From: Bolinopsis microptera
Lineage: Eukaryota > Ctenophora > Tentaculata > Lobata > Bolinopsidae
Length of the DNA stretch: 64,000 nt
Direction: 5' to 3'
Assembly: GCF_026151205.1 (NCBI RefSeq)
Contig: NC_087082.1
Location: 5,153,908-5,217,907, forward strand
Below, piece by piece: positions 1 through 11,919 of the stretch. Numbering within the stretch: the first letter of the stretch is position 1; each line of letters starts with the position of its first letter. Under the pieces are notes generated by a model. It saw only the letters and a program-made list of their open reading frames with translations. It made no database searches and was not told the DNA's origin. The position numbers and the translations under genes were made by a program.

Positions 1-162
1 TATGAACTGCTATAGCTAATTACTTGCCTAATATTGTTGTTCCGTATTAATGTTTCAATACAATTGTAAACAGAAACTACTACTCATTAAATAAGCTGTT
101 TTATTTGGTCAGTTATCAAGCCAACAAGAAGTTCAAAACTTTAAAACATTGCAAACTATTAC

Positions 163-2212
163 CTCTTTGTAAAAGTTAATAGCTATTTCCCAACATGTAG
201 CAGAAGCAATTTCTTTGCTTTGTTCAGAGATAGAGTGAAGAAGCTTCTCTGCCTTTTCCAAATCACCTTCAAAACACGCCAACTGAAGAGTATTTAAGTA
301 ACTATATAATTAGAAATTAGTTAAAATATTTACATACTAAACTTCTAGCAGTGGTGAAACAATTGATGCCAAACAAACATATTAAGATAAATTCTCGTTA
401 GTGCAGTGTTTTTAATTTGTTGTCCAAAATGTAAATGTGTACTTATATATTTGAAATGATATGATAAAGTCCAGAGCTTACTACAGGTAGGCATATATTA
501 ATTAATGAAACCTGGGCTTTGATTGACAGGAATTCCAGTGTACGCTCAGTGGGGATGTTTTCCTCAACTTCTTTTAAGATCTGATAGCCTTCAACTATTT
601 CACCTTGAAGTTATTTCTATTTTGCTTTTAAACATTATAATAATATGAATAGTGCTCCAGCAGACGTTTCATTTATTGAGGTAACTTGTTGCTGTAGCTG
701 TGGTAACTTGATTGAAATAAATTTTCGTGCACATACAGAATGAATGGTTAATAATTTAATATATATGTAGACCAAGGTCTGTGCACGGGATGCTTCCTGG
801 AAGAATCCAGTTCTTTTAGCGGGGCACCCTACCTAAAGCCAAATTGAGATATAATAATCATATTCCTAGAGAAATAATCAGAAATCGAATACCAATCAAA
901 TAATATGATATATAGGAGTAGTAACCATATTTACTATGCAAAATGCCCCAACCACATAGTGTAAATTTATATAGAATTCAAATTCCATATCATCATTAAA
1001 CCTCAATAGTCAATATAATAGCCCAAGCAAAATTAAATAACTTCTTATATACCTTACTGTCATACTACAAATTAATTAAACATTTGAAATCTGTTAACCA
1101 GAGAATAAATTTCTAAACCTAATGCAAGTGAAATAATTTAGATGCAATAATGAATGCCTAATGTGAGTATCATCTGTTAATGTCCTTGTAAAAAAGTCTG
1201 TAAAAGAGATATGAGTAACTAAGTGGTAACTAGTGGTAACTAGCGATAACTGGTGGTAACTAGTGGTAACTAGTGGAAACTAGTGGTAAATAGTGGTAAA
1301 TAGTGGTAAATAGTGGTAAATAGTGGTAAATAGTGGTAACTAGTGGTAACTTGGGACGCAGAGTTACTTTCAAGAAGGAGAAACAAATACCTGCTCGAGC
1401 CCAAGATACTGCAGCTTTGAGAGCCATTGTCACTGCAAGATTATAATTTCCGCCCTTCATGACGACAAGCGATGCTTGGTGTCGTACTCTTGCTGATAAA
1501 TATAATACAGATCATTAAATCAAGAATTAGTCTCGGTTTACAAGATTTGCTTTAACCGGGATTGATACAGTAAAGATTGTAATCACTATGATTTATGATG
1601 ATTTACATCATTTACTACTGAAACCAGCAGGTTCTTAATAAATCTATGCCCACTTTTGTGGAATGTTGAGGCAGAGTAAGGATTGACTGTACAGTGTACT
1701 ATGATTGATCAGATTGCAGTCACTGCACCTTATAGACAACTTGAGTGTGTTAAAGATATGCAATCATAATGATACGATAACCATGATAACATGATAGTGA
1801 AAACGAAATCAACTTTTAATACCAATTGCAAGGTCGTCTCGACCGCTTTCCCAACAGTCAGCCTGGTTGTGAAGTTCCATAGTTTGGTTGCGAGCTCCAC
1901 ATTAACTATGTCATCTGTGCAAAATAAAATTGTTAGACTAGGCTAATGACTAGGCTCTCACGATTACAGTTTTTATGACAAACAATAATGAAACTTAATT
2001 GTCAAAAAGCACGAGCTGCCTCTGTGCCCATGATCATACTATTCTTCACTATTATATCTGTTAATCTGTATCTATAACTCGGTTTTTTTTAATGTTTTTC
2101 AAGTCAAACCTTGTATTGGTAGATTAGAGACTGCTAATTGGAGATCGTCAATCTTCCCGCTTGAAGGGTCGTAACACTTTATTAAATCCTCAATTATGGT
2201 GGATACAGACAT
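163..2212 (-). CDS. TPR-like protein, 5' part (possible SPO22/ZIP4/TEX11 family); continues beyond window start
   Basis: Five minus-strand coding exons are visible: 2110-2212 (starts ATG), 1823-1914, 1391-1492, 512-603 and 163-282, each with AG acceptor and GT donor. The gene runs off the left edge. Exon 1 reads MSVSTIIEDLIKCYDPSSGK and onward; exon 2 contains VELATKLWNFTTRL; exon 3 VRHQASLVVMKGGNYNLAV; exon 4 GYQILKEVEENIPTERTLEF; exon 5 ACFEGDLEKAEKLLHSI. The alternating small/large helical pattern is TPR-like. The ATKLWN-type segment near the N terminus recalls meiotic SPO22/ZIP4/TEX11, but this is recollection, not a search. Joins 1-2, 3-4 and 4-5 are in phase. The 2-to-3 join is not (exon 2 ends in phase 0, exon 3 needs one carried base), so a small exon or a base error lies between 1493 and 1822. 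Introns hold a TAGTGGTAAA decamer array (about 1216-1350) and otherwise nothing recognised. Confidence 0.55.
1216..1350. repeat. Decamer tandem repeat in intron
   Basis: About twelve imperfect units of GGTAACTAGT / GGTAAATAGT lie between exons 3 and 4 of the TPR-like gene, immediately 3' (in gene sense) of the exon 3 donor at 1390. The open frame through this stretch is only a translation of the repeat. Confidence 0.8.
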
Positions 2213-2404
2213 TGTGTACAGACTGCAAAAAGTCGGTTATATCCCTCAATTAATTAAAGGGGCATTTAGGAATTACCTTGTAGATCTGTGTTAAACAAAT
2301 AAATTTGATATTTAAAGTAATCCTAATGCAATTTATTATGTAGTATGTTTGTTTAATGTTTAACTAACTTAGATAGTGTCACAATCAATGAAACAAGAAA
2401 TTTT

Positions 2405-3228
2405 TCAAAGTAAAGTAAAGTAAAGTAAAAATTATGACATAACATCATCACTAATGTCTACAAAGTATCATCACACTACATGGAAAAATAACTATTTCTC
2501 CATAAAATTTAAAGGTAATAATTTATCAAATATTAATCATGAATAAAAACAACATTCAAAATATTTAATTTATTCATACTTCCCAGTGGAGTACAGATTT
2601 ATAAAACGTTTCTTTGCTACATAAGGATGAAACCACAGATATTCCTTGTGTTTTTCCTTATTACTGATATAACTGGTACCTTCAATTCTTGTTAAAACTT
2701 CTTTCGAAACATTCCAGAAATGAAAGTCATTTACAATACATTTAGAAATCATATTCGTTTTAAAACTTTCCAATCCAATTTTAAAACTCAAAACTGTCAA
2801 GCAGTTCTTCACCTCCGAAGGGAGTTTGTTCCAATAAGGAACAACCCGCTCTGGAAGAAAAGAACACTGAAGATTCTTGACCTTTGTCACACTCTTACTA
2901 CATCTATTGGAGTAAACCAGATTAAGACCTGATCTGCTTGGTCTGAACAAGTCTGAACCATAATCGGTCAAACCATTAATAACCTTAAAAGCTTCAATAA
3001 GGTCCCCATGTATTCGCCGCTCTGCCAACGTTGTCAAATTAAGGATTTTCAGTCTACGGCTGTAAGGAAGAGTACCCACCTCATCAATCAGACGGGTAAA
3101 CCGCCTCTGGACGCTCTCCAGCTCCAAAACAGTACCCCAATTTCCATGAGCCGCAACTGGATTCCACAATTGGACACAATACTCTAGATGAGGTCTTATC
3201 AAAGCTTTATAGATGGCTATCATTTATA
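2405..3228 (-). mobile_element. 5'-truncated LINE (CR1/L2/Jockey-like), C-terminal reverse transcriptase and tail
   Basis: A 217-codon minus-strand frame (2570-3223) is typical of the region after the RT palm in CR1/L2/Jockey-type LINEs: YKALIRPHLEYCVQLWNP, then ESVQRRFTRLI, LTTLAERRIHGDLIEAFK, and FLPERVVPYWNKLP. There is no palm, no endonuclease and no ORF1, so the copy is truncated at its 5' side, as is usual for target-primed insertions. Downstream in the element sense, 2405-2428 is an ACTTT microsatellite, a common LINE 3' tail. A second, more decayed copy of the same family is at about 10950-11540, with the same tail and 3' UTR words (CATCATCACA, CACTA.GTGGAAAAA). Confidence 0.8.
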
Positions 3229-3230
3229 TA

Positions 3231-3509
3231 GACTAGCAGGAACCCGTCTAACCCCAAAATGGTGTCAAGACTCAAGAGACTAAAACAATTATTACCTATT
3301 TAATTCGCGTTTTTGACACCACTTGGGGTACCAAATTTTGGGCTCTAAAACTCCTATTTCTTGGCCAATTTTTTATTTTTTCATGCTTATTTGGAGGCCA
3401 TTAAAGCATTTGACCCAGTCAAAAAAGTTTCAGTTGTATATCTTTGACGGTTTTTGCAGAAATTCGCATTAAAGTTGATGCTGTGGTGTCAATAAAATGG
3501 CACGGATAA

Positions 3510-3551
<42 letters not shown>

Positions 3552-3563
3552 TCTCGCTTTATA
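3231..3563. other. Spacer with (TA)n microsatellite
   Basis: No gene seen. An imperfect inverted pair with GGTGTCAA cores (about 3265 and 3318) suggests remains of a small repeat. A (TA)n run of about 34 bp lies at 3516-3549, just before the mariner-type element. Confidence 0.5.
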
Positions 3564-4330
3564 CAGGGTGGGCCAAAAGTCAGTGTGCAAACGTTGGCCT
3601 TAATAGCTCAGTCACTCAGTGCCCAATTGAAATACTTCCTTCTGGTATGACTTAATACCACCACTGGTTCGAGGAATTTGTCAACTCGAAAAATATTCGC
3701 GTTCATTTTTTTAAAATGGAGGTTCATTTTCACATTTATTTGATAGTTTGGATAGTCGGATCAAGCTAAATGTTATTGAATTGTGTTTGGCCATTCGAAT
3801 TACGTTTGTCCTGAAAGAATTAGAACTGTAGCTTCTCAGATGACCGAGATATGAAGCATAACAAGTTTATTCATTACGTGTGATCAGGTGATTGGTTTAC
3901 CTAATCACGTGATAAGGTGACCCCGTTAACTACCCCGTTAAACATTATGGGAATTGTTAAGGGTGCCCAATTAAGGTGTCGTGTCACGGTGTCACATAAT
4001 CACCCTGTCAATTTTGTTAACGAGATACACAAAATGCTTGATAACTTCGTCATTTCTAATCCGTTTTGCCTCATGTTTTCAGATCATATGCAAAATTTGA
4101 TAATCTACCGTCTCTAAAAAAATTAGGCGTTCAGCATGTTCAGAGAAAACAATATAGGTGTTTTAATATTGAATGGGCGTGGTCTAAAATATTCGAATTT
4201 TCAAATTTTGACGACGGAATCCTCGAACCAGTAAGTACAGTATGCCATCTGCAAAGCAACAGCTCTCAAATATAAAACACGGCGGAGGTATAAGACCCAA
4301 CGTTTGCACACTGACTTTTGGCCCACCCTG
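3564..4330 (+). mobile_element. Mariner/Tc1-type non-autonomous element, copy 1 (767 bp)
   Basis: Bounded by terminal inverted repeats CAGGGTGGGCCAAAAGTC... and its complement, with TA on both sides. Exactly 767 bp, the same as the other complete copies (27363-28129, and 6245-7307 once its nested insertion is removed), but in the opposite orientation to those two. No transposase frame is present; 66-70-codon frames recur in every copy simply because the copies are similar. The interior has a near-palindromic segment around TCACGTGATTAGGTAAACC. The ends and TA duplication match the IS630-Tc1-mariner pattern. Confidence 0.85.
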
Positions 4331-6244
4331 TATATAGTAAGATGGCTATCATTCAATGAAACAACAAATTTAATTTTAGCACATTTTACAGAATAAAAAG
4401 ATGTATGACTTTTTGTCCTTGACTGCTAGTTTGGTTTTGGAAGGACAGGTAACTAACGGGGCAAGGAATGCGCATCTGAAAGCTTTTGCACACACCGAAA
4501 TGCTAGTTCAGTTTAGTTTTTAGAAACAAGGCTCATTATATTAGGACTAGAAGAAAATTGTTAGCAGACATAAGGGGTTCTGTTTATAGTTGTTACTATA
4601 GGTTGCAGTCTTGTTGTGACAAAAAGTCTACACTAAAACATACTTTAGTTTATATTGTGTAGTTCAAGGATATAAAATGCAGCTTCAAGGGGGATATTGG
4701 AGAGCTGGTGAAAGATTATGGCCTTTGTATCAATGGTTATAAATCGATTAATTTGCGAATTTCATTCTAGACCCCTCGCCATTTAAATGATATTTTTTTC
4801 AAACAACGAAATTTGGGAAAATGCTGCCCCCAAGGTGCATTGCCCCACATAGCGTTACGCCAGTGACCATTACATCAGGACATAATTGTTTTGAGCTGCA
4901 TTAGCATGAGTTAGATCCCAGAGAAGCCACTATTCCTTCAACTGCTTTAGCTCAACGGCAGCATGAGCCCTGGTTTCCTGCCACATTATGTACCTCTGAA
5001 AGTACTGGAACAGTGGTGGGTTTCGGGGTCCAGGAACCTCCCTCCTTTACTTGAGACAGTGGCCTCCCCCTTTCAGATGTGGGCAAAGAGTGCACAGTCT
5101 AGTTACTTCGATGAATTCTAATTCGTTTTCAGCCTCCCAAACACTATACTTTGAAAATACGTTTCATGCTACCCTGATCATGCTATCATGATGAGCCGAA
5201 ATTATTGTTATGCTATGATATCCGGCCAAGCACCTTTTAAACTACTTTCAATTTTTAAATTTTATCACTATTGAGTGGAATTTGAATTGAAATATTGTCA
5301 AATTGCTATTTTTCTAGAGGGTTTAAAAATATTTTGATTCCCAATAACGTAATCAACGACCAAACATTGGCCTAATTTTGAAAATTTAAAAATCTTAACT
5401 GAGCACGATAGACTGATAGCAGATAGAGCTTCAAACTTAGATATCTATAAGACCTATTACTTAAGTCATAGTGAAGTTTCATATACGCACTTTTTTTAAA
5501 CACGACGATATCTTTTTGTACACGTGAAAAGAGAAATGCAACGTTAATCATATCAAGTCAATGTTGCAATCTTGTTTTATCAATTATTTCGACATTTCAT
5601 GCAATTAAATTGGACTGGTTCAACTCGGCGCGCGTCTTGGTAACTTCAATTAACATTATAAGTTGACAGTTAAAATGTTTACCTTTGAACTGACCATTAT
5701 TATTACATATGTAAATCAAAAAGACCAAAATAAAAATGGTTTTATAATTTGCGTCAAAGACAAAAAAAATTATACTTCACCCGGCCACCGGCGCACCATT
5801 TAATTAAAATACAATTTTAGTAAAACAAAATTTAAATTTTATTGCCATTACAATGAATAGTTACGATATCATTATAAATATAAGTAGACATCCGATAATA
5901 AACTTGTTAGGTCCAGTACAATCTAAGACATGTCGGCCGACTAACAAAAAAAATATTGCTTAGTTTCTCAAACAAGCATTCTTAAGCTTAGGCAATAGTT
6001 TTAATTCAACGTCATATTAAAACTTTACACCATTTTTGAGATTAAAATCAAATCGAATCAATGCGTGTAATAGTGGACTTACAAATTATTAAAAATACTG
6101 ATATCTGGATATTATCCAGTTTGAAGAGACAAGGACGAATGAAACAAGGAAGTTAGGAGTAAAGGCAAATTTTCGGCGTCAACGCCATCTTCAGGCTAAA
6201 ATTGGTATAAATGTTAGTATATAATTGTAAATGCTTCTATACTA
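4331..6244. other. AT-rich spacer with one dispersed repeat
   Basis: No coding exon recognised on either strand. About 5190-5365 is repeated near 31330-31560: both contain GATATCCGGCCAAGCACCTT, then a GAGTGGAAT block, AATATTGTCAAATTG, and ACGTAATCAACGACCAAAC. It is therefore an interspersed repeat of at least 170 bp, unclassified. Confidence 0.5.
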
Positions 6245-7307
6245 CAGGGTGGGCCAAAAGTCAGTACCCATACGTTGGCCTTAATAGCTCCGCCGTGTGT
6301 TATATTTGAGAGCTGTTGCTTTGCAGATGGCATACTGTACTTAATGGTTCGAGGATTCCGTCGTTAAAATTTGAAAATTCGAATATTTTAGACCACGCCC
6401 ATTCAATATTAAAACACCTATATTGTTTTCTCTGAACATGCTGAACGCCTAATTTTTTCAGAGACGGTAGATTATCAAATGTTACATATGATCTGAAAAC
6501 ATGAGGCAAAACGGATTAGAAATGACGAAGTTATCAAGCATTTTCTGTATCTCGTTAACAAAATTGACTGGGTGATTATGTGACACCGTGACACAACACC
6601 TTAATTGGGCACCCTTAACAATTCCCATAATGTTTAACGGGGTAGTTAACGGGGTCACCTCAGTGGCATAACGAAGGGCCCTGCTGACCCCGCTGTGCAG
6701 GGGGGCGCTGTCTTAGGGGGGCGCCAAATCGTCGTTTGAATGTGGGACAATTTCGAAAACTTAACTAAAGTACTAGCAAAACTGCGCGTTTTGCTCTAGA
6801 TACACACTTTTTTTTGGGATTTTACCGGTGTATCCTCTTAAATCGCCTAATTTGTTCAATTTTAGGGAGGGGCACCAAAAGGAGAGGGGCGCCAACAGGG
6901 GGGCGCCTTTTCGGCAGGGGGGCGCCAACAGGCAACGTTACGCCACTGGGTCACCTTATCACGTGATTAGGTAAACCAATCACCTGATCACACGTAATGA
7001 ATAAACTCGTTATGCTTCATATCTCAGTCATCTGAAAAGCTACAGTTCTAATTCTTTCAGGACAAACGTAATTCGAATGGCCAAACACAATTCAATAACA
7101 TTTAGCTTGATCCGACTATCCAAACTATCAAATAAATGTGAAAATGAACCTCCATTTGAAAAAAATGAACACGAATATTTTTCGAGTTGACAAATTCCTC
7201 GAACCAGTGGTGGTACTAAGTCATACCAGAAGGAAGTATTTAAATTGGGCACTCAGTGACTGAGCTATAAAGGCCAACGTATGGGTACTGGCTTTTGGCC
7301 CACCCTG
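6245..7307 (-). mobile_element. Mariner/Tc1-type element, copy 2, split by a nested hAT MITE
   Basis: Same family as 3564-4330, in opposite orientation, flanked by TA. Total length is 1063 bp. Subtracting the 288-bp insert plus its 8-bp target duplication gives exactly 767 bp, the length of the intact copies, so the nesting is clean. The right-hand 733 bp is present again at 9037-9769 as part of a block duplication. Confidence 0.85.
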
Positions 7308-7550
7308 TAGTTAAAATGCTTAATTGAAATTCCACACACTGAATACAGGTTACATCAAATGGTATTATATATTACATTGAAAATGGTGATGTACACACGT
7401 TTTACACTCTGTCCAAGTACATAATATCTACTGAACATGAGGGTCGTGTGCTATTTGTTTAAATTTGTCTTTGAATATGTTGTAAAAGAAATCCCTTAAG
7501 CTTTTTTTTTGTTTAAATAAAATATTCAAACAATATACACATAATATAGC
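6575..7550. repeat. Duplicated block A
   Basis: This 976-bp block (half of a mariner-type element with its nested MITE, plus 243 bp of flank) recurs at 9037-10012 with a constant offset of 2462 and at least one substitution (CGCTGTC versus CGCCGTC). It is followed here by unique segment X (7551-8500), but in the second copy directly by block B'. Confidence 0.9.
6661..6948. mobile_element. hAT-type MITE, 288 bp, with 8-bp target duplication
   Basis: Ends are CAGTGGCATAACG and the complement of CAGTGGCGTAACG. It is flanked on both sides by GGTCACCT (6653-6660 and 6949-6956). The uninterrupted sister element at 27363-28129 has a single GGTCACCT at this position, so the empty site is seen directly. 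An 8-bp duplication with CAGTGGC-type ends fits the hAT superfamily. The interior is GC-rich with repeated GGGGGCGCC words and has no transposase. Confidence 0.9.
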
Positions 7551-7703
7551 AATGACCCTATATAAAAATTCTGTAAAAATGTTACAAATTTAAAAACTGA
7601 GGTAAAAATAAAACCCTTTGTAATAAATATATATAAAATCCACTAAATCACATCACAACAAAAAGCAGTTAAGACCCCCATCCAACAAGCACTCCATGAC
7701 CTT

Positions 7704-8195
7704 TTAGGGTTTAAGAGTGTTGATCAGGTTAAGGTCCAAATCACTTATTGCCGTGGGTGGAAGGGTTCTGGTAACTCTGTACCCCCTGATAGAGATTATA
7801 CAGGTTCTGAGTAATCCCTTAAGCTTCTCGCACTCTTCTTTGTTATTGATACTAGGTTTAAATAAATTAATGTAGTAAGCTTCTGTCACTTTTCGTTTAA
7901 TGGTGCTATATAAGTTAATTTCTAAAATATCGAAAGAAATGTCTGGTTCTAAGTTATTGTGAAACTCTGAAATGTTGTACAATGTGAAAGTTTTTATATT
8001 AGCATTTAACTTGCTGCTTCTTTCTTTAACAGGTGATACTCGTAAATTATATTTGTTCCATATATTACCGTCGACGAGTCCAACTCGGCGCGCGTCCTGG
8101 TAAGTTGTAAATCTACAACTTCTTTCTTTACAAGGATAATACATTAATAATGATTTTTTCTTCTCGATATTATTTACACCATCTATTTCTCCCAT
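7704..8195 (-). CDS. Uncharacterised 163-codon frame, possibly the C-terminal domain of a Penelope-like element
   Basis: Open minus-strand frame with ATG at 8195. The second half reads FDILEINLYSTIKRKVTEAY then YINLFKPSINNKEE, resembling the end of GIY-YIG endonuclease domains (basic residue, E-A/L-x-Y-I, then KPxxN) as found at the C terminus of Penelope-like retroelements. The GIY-YIG core itself is not visible, so it would be a truncated copy. It lies entirely in segment X, which is missing from the second copy of the surrounding block. Known: the family pattern. Inferred: the assignment. It could equally be an unrelated decayed element. Confidence 0.35.
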   Translation of the reverse strand: MGEIDGVNNIEKKKSLLMYYPCKERSCRFTTYQDARRVGLVDGNIWNKYNLRVSPVKERSSKLNANIKTFTLYNISEFHNNLEPDISFDILEINLYSTIKRKVTEAYYINLFKPSINNKEECEKLKGLLRTCIISIRGYRVTRTLPPTAISDLDLNLINTLKP

Positions 8196-8500
8196 ATATA
8201 TATATATGCAAACTTTGATTTACGATGTTAACCCTTCCAGATCCTTGCTTTGCAAATTAACAAAGCAACGATTTTGTTTGACCATTGTTAATGGTTTTGC
8301 CCGGCGCGCGCTTCTTCGTAGCACTTGCCATCGGGCTAGCATTTCGAGAAGAAAGCAGCGCGTGCTACTTCGAAGAAATTTAGACGAGAAACATCCGTCA
8401 ACGATTTTGTCAGGAAGTAAGAATGATGCGAAGTAAAAATAATAGTTTTCGCGGCGCGTCGAATTGAAGCGGCGAAGTTCTTCAAATTGCAAATTCAAAC

Positions 8501-9036
8501 TTATGTATTTGACACTTTCCAAAAGTTGCTTGTGTCCATCAAAAGCAAAACATTTGTTTTTTAAAGTTTATCTAGACCTATTTTTAAATCAACAACAGAC
8601 TCGACTGCCAATTTAAAAAATTTGTGACACTTGAAGGACTTCCCCGCTTCGACGCGCCGCGCGAACTAGCATTCAGCATTCTTGCTTCGCAGAGCAACGA
8701 TCTCGACGGATTGACATCGTCAATCAATTGTGACACGCTTTAATAAAAGGCGCACGTTATATCTCCGCCAAAAGCACATTCAATTTGATACGTATGAAAT
8801 ATGTTTATAACTTTTTTGATTATACACTTAGTTGGCGTTCTCCGACCAAAATAGAACAGGGAATCGTTTAAGATTTGACATTTGTATCACGTCGTGACCC
8901 CCATCGTCGTTTCACTATACACTATAGTGTTACCTGGGGACCTCAAGCTATTTTGATTCACGATGTCAATCCTTCACATCTCGCCGATCTGCATAAGTGG
9001 TTGCGAGAAGCATTATTTGATGCGCGCGCGACCCAG
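8501..9036. repeat. Duplicated block B
   Basis: 536 bp, repeated at 10013-10548 (offset 1512) with no difference noticed. It contains a GC-rich dispersed repeat with the words GCTTCGACGCGCCGCGCG, TCGCAGAGCAACGATCTCG and ATTGACATCGTCAATC, whose complement is seen again at 30605-30700. No coding potential was recognised. Confidence 0.9.
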
Positions 9037-10012
9037 ATTATGTGACACCGTGACACAACACCTTAATTGGGCACCCTTAACAATTCCCATAATGTTTAAC
9101 GGGGTAGTTAACGGGGTCACCTCAGTGGCATAACGAAGGGCCCTGCTGACCCCGCTGTGCAGGGGGGCGCCGTCTTAGGGGGGCGCCAAATCGTCGTTTG
9201 AATGTGGGACAATTTCGAAAACTTAACTAAAGTACTAGCAAAACTGCGCGTTTTGCTCTAGATACACACTTTTTTTTGGGATTTTACCGGTGTATCCTCT
9301 TAAATCGCCTAATTTGTTCAATTTTAGGGAGGGGCACCAAAAGGAGAGGGGCGCCAACAGGGGGGCGCCTTTTCGGCAGGGGGGCGCCAACAGGCAACGT
9401 TACGCCACTGGGTCACCTTATCACGTGATTAGGTAAACCAATCACCTGATCACACGTAATGAATAAACTCGTTATGCTTCATATCTCAGTCATCTGAAAA
9501 GCTACAGTTCTAATTCTTTCAGGACAAACGTAATTCGAATGGCCAAACACAATTCAATAACATTTAGCTTGATCCGACTATCCAAACTATCAAATAAATG
9601 TGAAAATGAACCTCCATTTGAAAAAAATGAACACGAATATTTTTCGAGTTGACAAATTCCTCGAACCAGTGGTGGTACTAAGTCATACCAGAAGGAAGTA
9701 TTTAAATTGGGCACTCAGTGACTGAGCTATAAAGGCCAACGTATGGGTACTGGCTTTTGGCCCACCCTGTAGTTAAAATGCTTAATTGAAATTCCACACA
9801 CTGAATACAGGTTACATCAAATGGTATTATATATTACATTGAAAATGGTGATGTACACACGTTTTACACTCTGTCCAAGTACATAATATCTACTGAACAT
9901 GAGGGTCGTGTGCTATTTGTTTAAATTTGTCTTTGAATATGTTGTAAAAGAAATCCCTTAAGCTTTTTTTTTGTTTAAATAAAATATTCAAACAATATAC
10001 ACATAATATAGC
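9037..10012. repeat. Duplicated block A'
   Basis: Second copy of 6575-7550. It starts in the middle of a mariner-type element (junction ACCCAG|ATTATG with block B), so that element has only its right end here (to 9769). A second copy of the hAT MITE lies at 9123-9410. Confidence 0.9.
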
Positions 10013-10548
10013 TTATGTATTTGACACTTTCCAAAAGTTGCTTGTGTCCATCAAAAGCAAAACATTTGTTTTTTAAAGTTTATCTAGACCTATTTTTAAA
10101 TCAACAACAGACTCGACTGCCAATTTAAAAAATTTGTGACACTTGAAGGACTTCCCCGCTTCGACGCGCCGCGCGAACTAGCATTCAGCATTCTTGCTTC
10201 GCAGAGCAACGATCTCGACGGATTGACATCGTCAATCAATTGTGACACGCTTTAATAAAAGGCGCACGTTATATCTCCGCCAAAAGCACATTCAATTTGA
10301 TACGTATGAAATATGTTTATAACTTTTTTGATTATACACTTAGTTGGCGTTCTCCGACCAAAATAGAACAGGGAATCGTTTAAGATTTGACATTTGTATC
10401 ACGTCGTGACCCCCATCGTCGTTTCACTATACACTATAGTGTTACCTGGGGACCTCAAGCTATTTTGATTCACGATGTCAATCCTTCACATCTCGCCGAT
10501 CTGCATAAGTGGTTGCGAGAAGCATTATTTGATGCGCGCGCGACCCAG
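10013..10548. repeat. Duplicated block B'
   Basis: Second copy of 8501-9036, joined directly to A' at AATATAGC|TTATGTAT without segment X. The following 10549-10949 shows no gene, only AT-rich sequence with GCGCG words. Confidence 0.9.
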
Positions 10549-10949
10549 TAGTGCATCGCGCTACAACGATACAGGTGACAGGGGAGCCGCGCACTCGTGC
10601 GCGGCGGGTCATACAACGTATGTCAATTTAAAATCACTTTCGAGGCACCTCGACAAAAGCTTCTCACGCTATTGTGCTTTCTATGGAGAAATACGTCATT
10701 AGCGTTTTTGAGCTTGTTATTATCTTTCAAAAGTATTCTAAGTTATTTGTTTAAGTGCATATATTAACTTTGAATACATTGCAATATAAATTATCTCGAT
10801 TCATGAAGTTTGAAAGAAGTTACATCAATGCGCGCAATTTGGGGAGTGTGCTTTTGGAGGAGATATAAACTGCGCCTTTAATAAAAAGTTGATAGCGTTC
10901 GAAAAATTTCGTCAATATTGTAAGATTTAGTGCTAAAAATTTCATCTGC

Positions 10950-11540
10950 TGAAATAAAGTAAAGTAAAATTTCTGACATCACATCATCACACATGTTTAC
11001 AAAATATCATCGCACTATGTGGAAAAACATATTATAAATATTCCCCCACCAACATTTATTATTTATCAAATACAATTTTAAAAAATTATCAAAAACATTA
11101 TCCATTATCCTATTTTAAAACTTCCCAGTGGAGATTAAAGATTTATAAAACGCTTCTTCGCGACATTAGGATGAAACCAAAGTTAATCATTATGTTTCTT
11201 TTTATTGCCGACAAAACTGGCTCCCTCAATTCTTACTAAAACTTCATTAGAAACATTTCACAAAAAGCAATCATTTGTAATACTTTCAGAGATCATATCT
11301 TTCTTATACTTAAATCCTTCTCATTTTAAAGCCTAAAACTGTCACAGAGTTCATGATGTCCGGAGGGAGTTTGTTCCAATAGGGAATAACTCGCTCCGGG
11401 AGAAAAGACTTTTGGTTATTCTTTGTTTTATTTAACCTTCTACTACATCTATTGCTTGAAACAAGATTAAGACCGGATCTGCCAGTTCTAAACATCCCCC
11501 ATCATATCCATATTCAGTTAAACCACTTGTTATATATATT
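10950..11540 (-). mobile_element. Decayed LINE fragment, same family as 2405-3228
   Basis: The minus-strand frame 11310-11495 (GRSGLNLVSSNRCSRRLN, then FLPERVIPYWNKLP) matches the 2570-3223 frame at the same relative place. Frames are broken around it. The tail has AGTAA repeats at about 10955-10970 and the same 3' UTR words. Sequence 11541-11920 holds no recognisable gene; 11796-11830 is one end of the small TTACTGGG... MITE. Confidence 0.7.
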
Positions 11541-11919
11541 ACTCTGATCTACTGAAATTAAAAATATCCTTTCCACACCCACCCAATTGAGCGTTAACTA
11601 AATGTACCCTAACTCGTCTCTGCGATTGTTGAACTACATGCGAGTGTTGAAAGCTTCTCTTTTGTCCCGCGACGATTCCTCAATCTACAGTTTTTATATT
11701 GCAGTTTATCTTCGAAATAATATTTGTTCAATATCTAGTGACGTTATAAATATCCGAATCATATTATACTAACAACTAAACCACCAGATATTTCGATTAC
11801 TGGGCGGCGCTCAGCCAGTCATTCCGCCGAATCTCTTCTAAGTAAAGCAAAATTTAAGGAGAACATGAAAACAACAAACTCGATTATCCGCGTTGGGTAG
11901 CTTCAATCTCTGAATTACT

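Noticed and set aside
6300-7252. Recurring 66-70-codon frames in mariner-type copies (also 3917-4275, 27418-28074, 9502-9714)
   Set aside because: Conserved only because the 767-bp elements are near-identical; no transposase motif and both orientations equally open.
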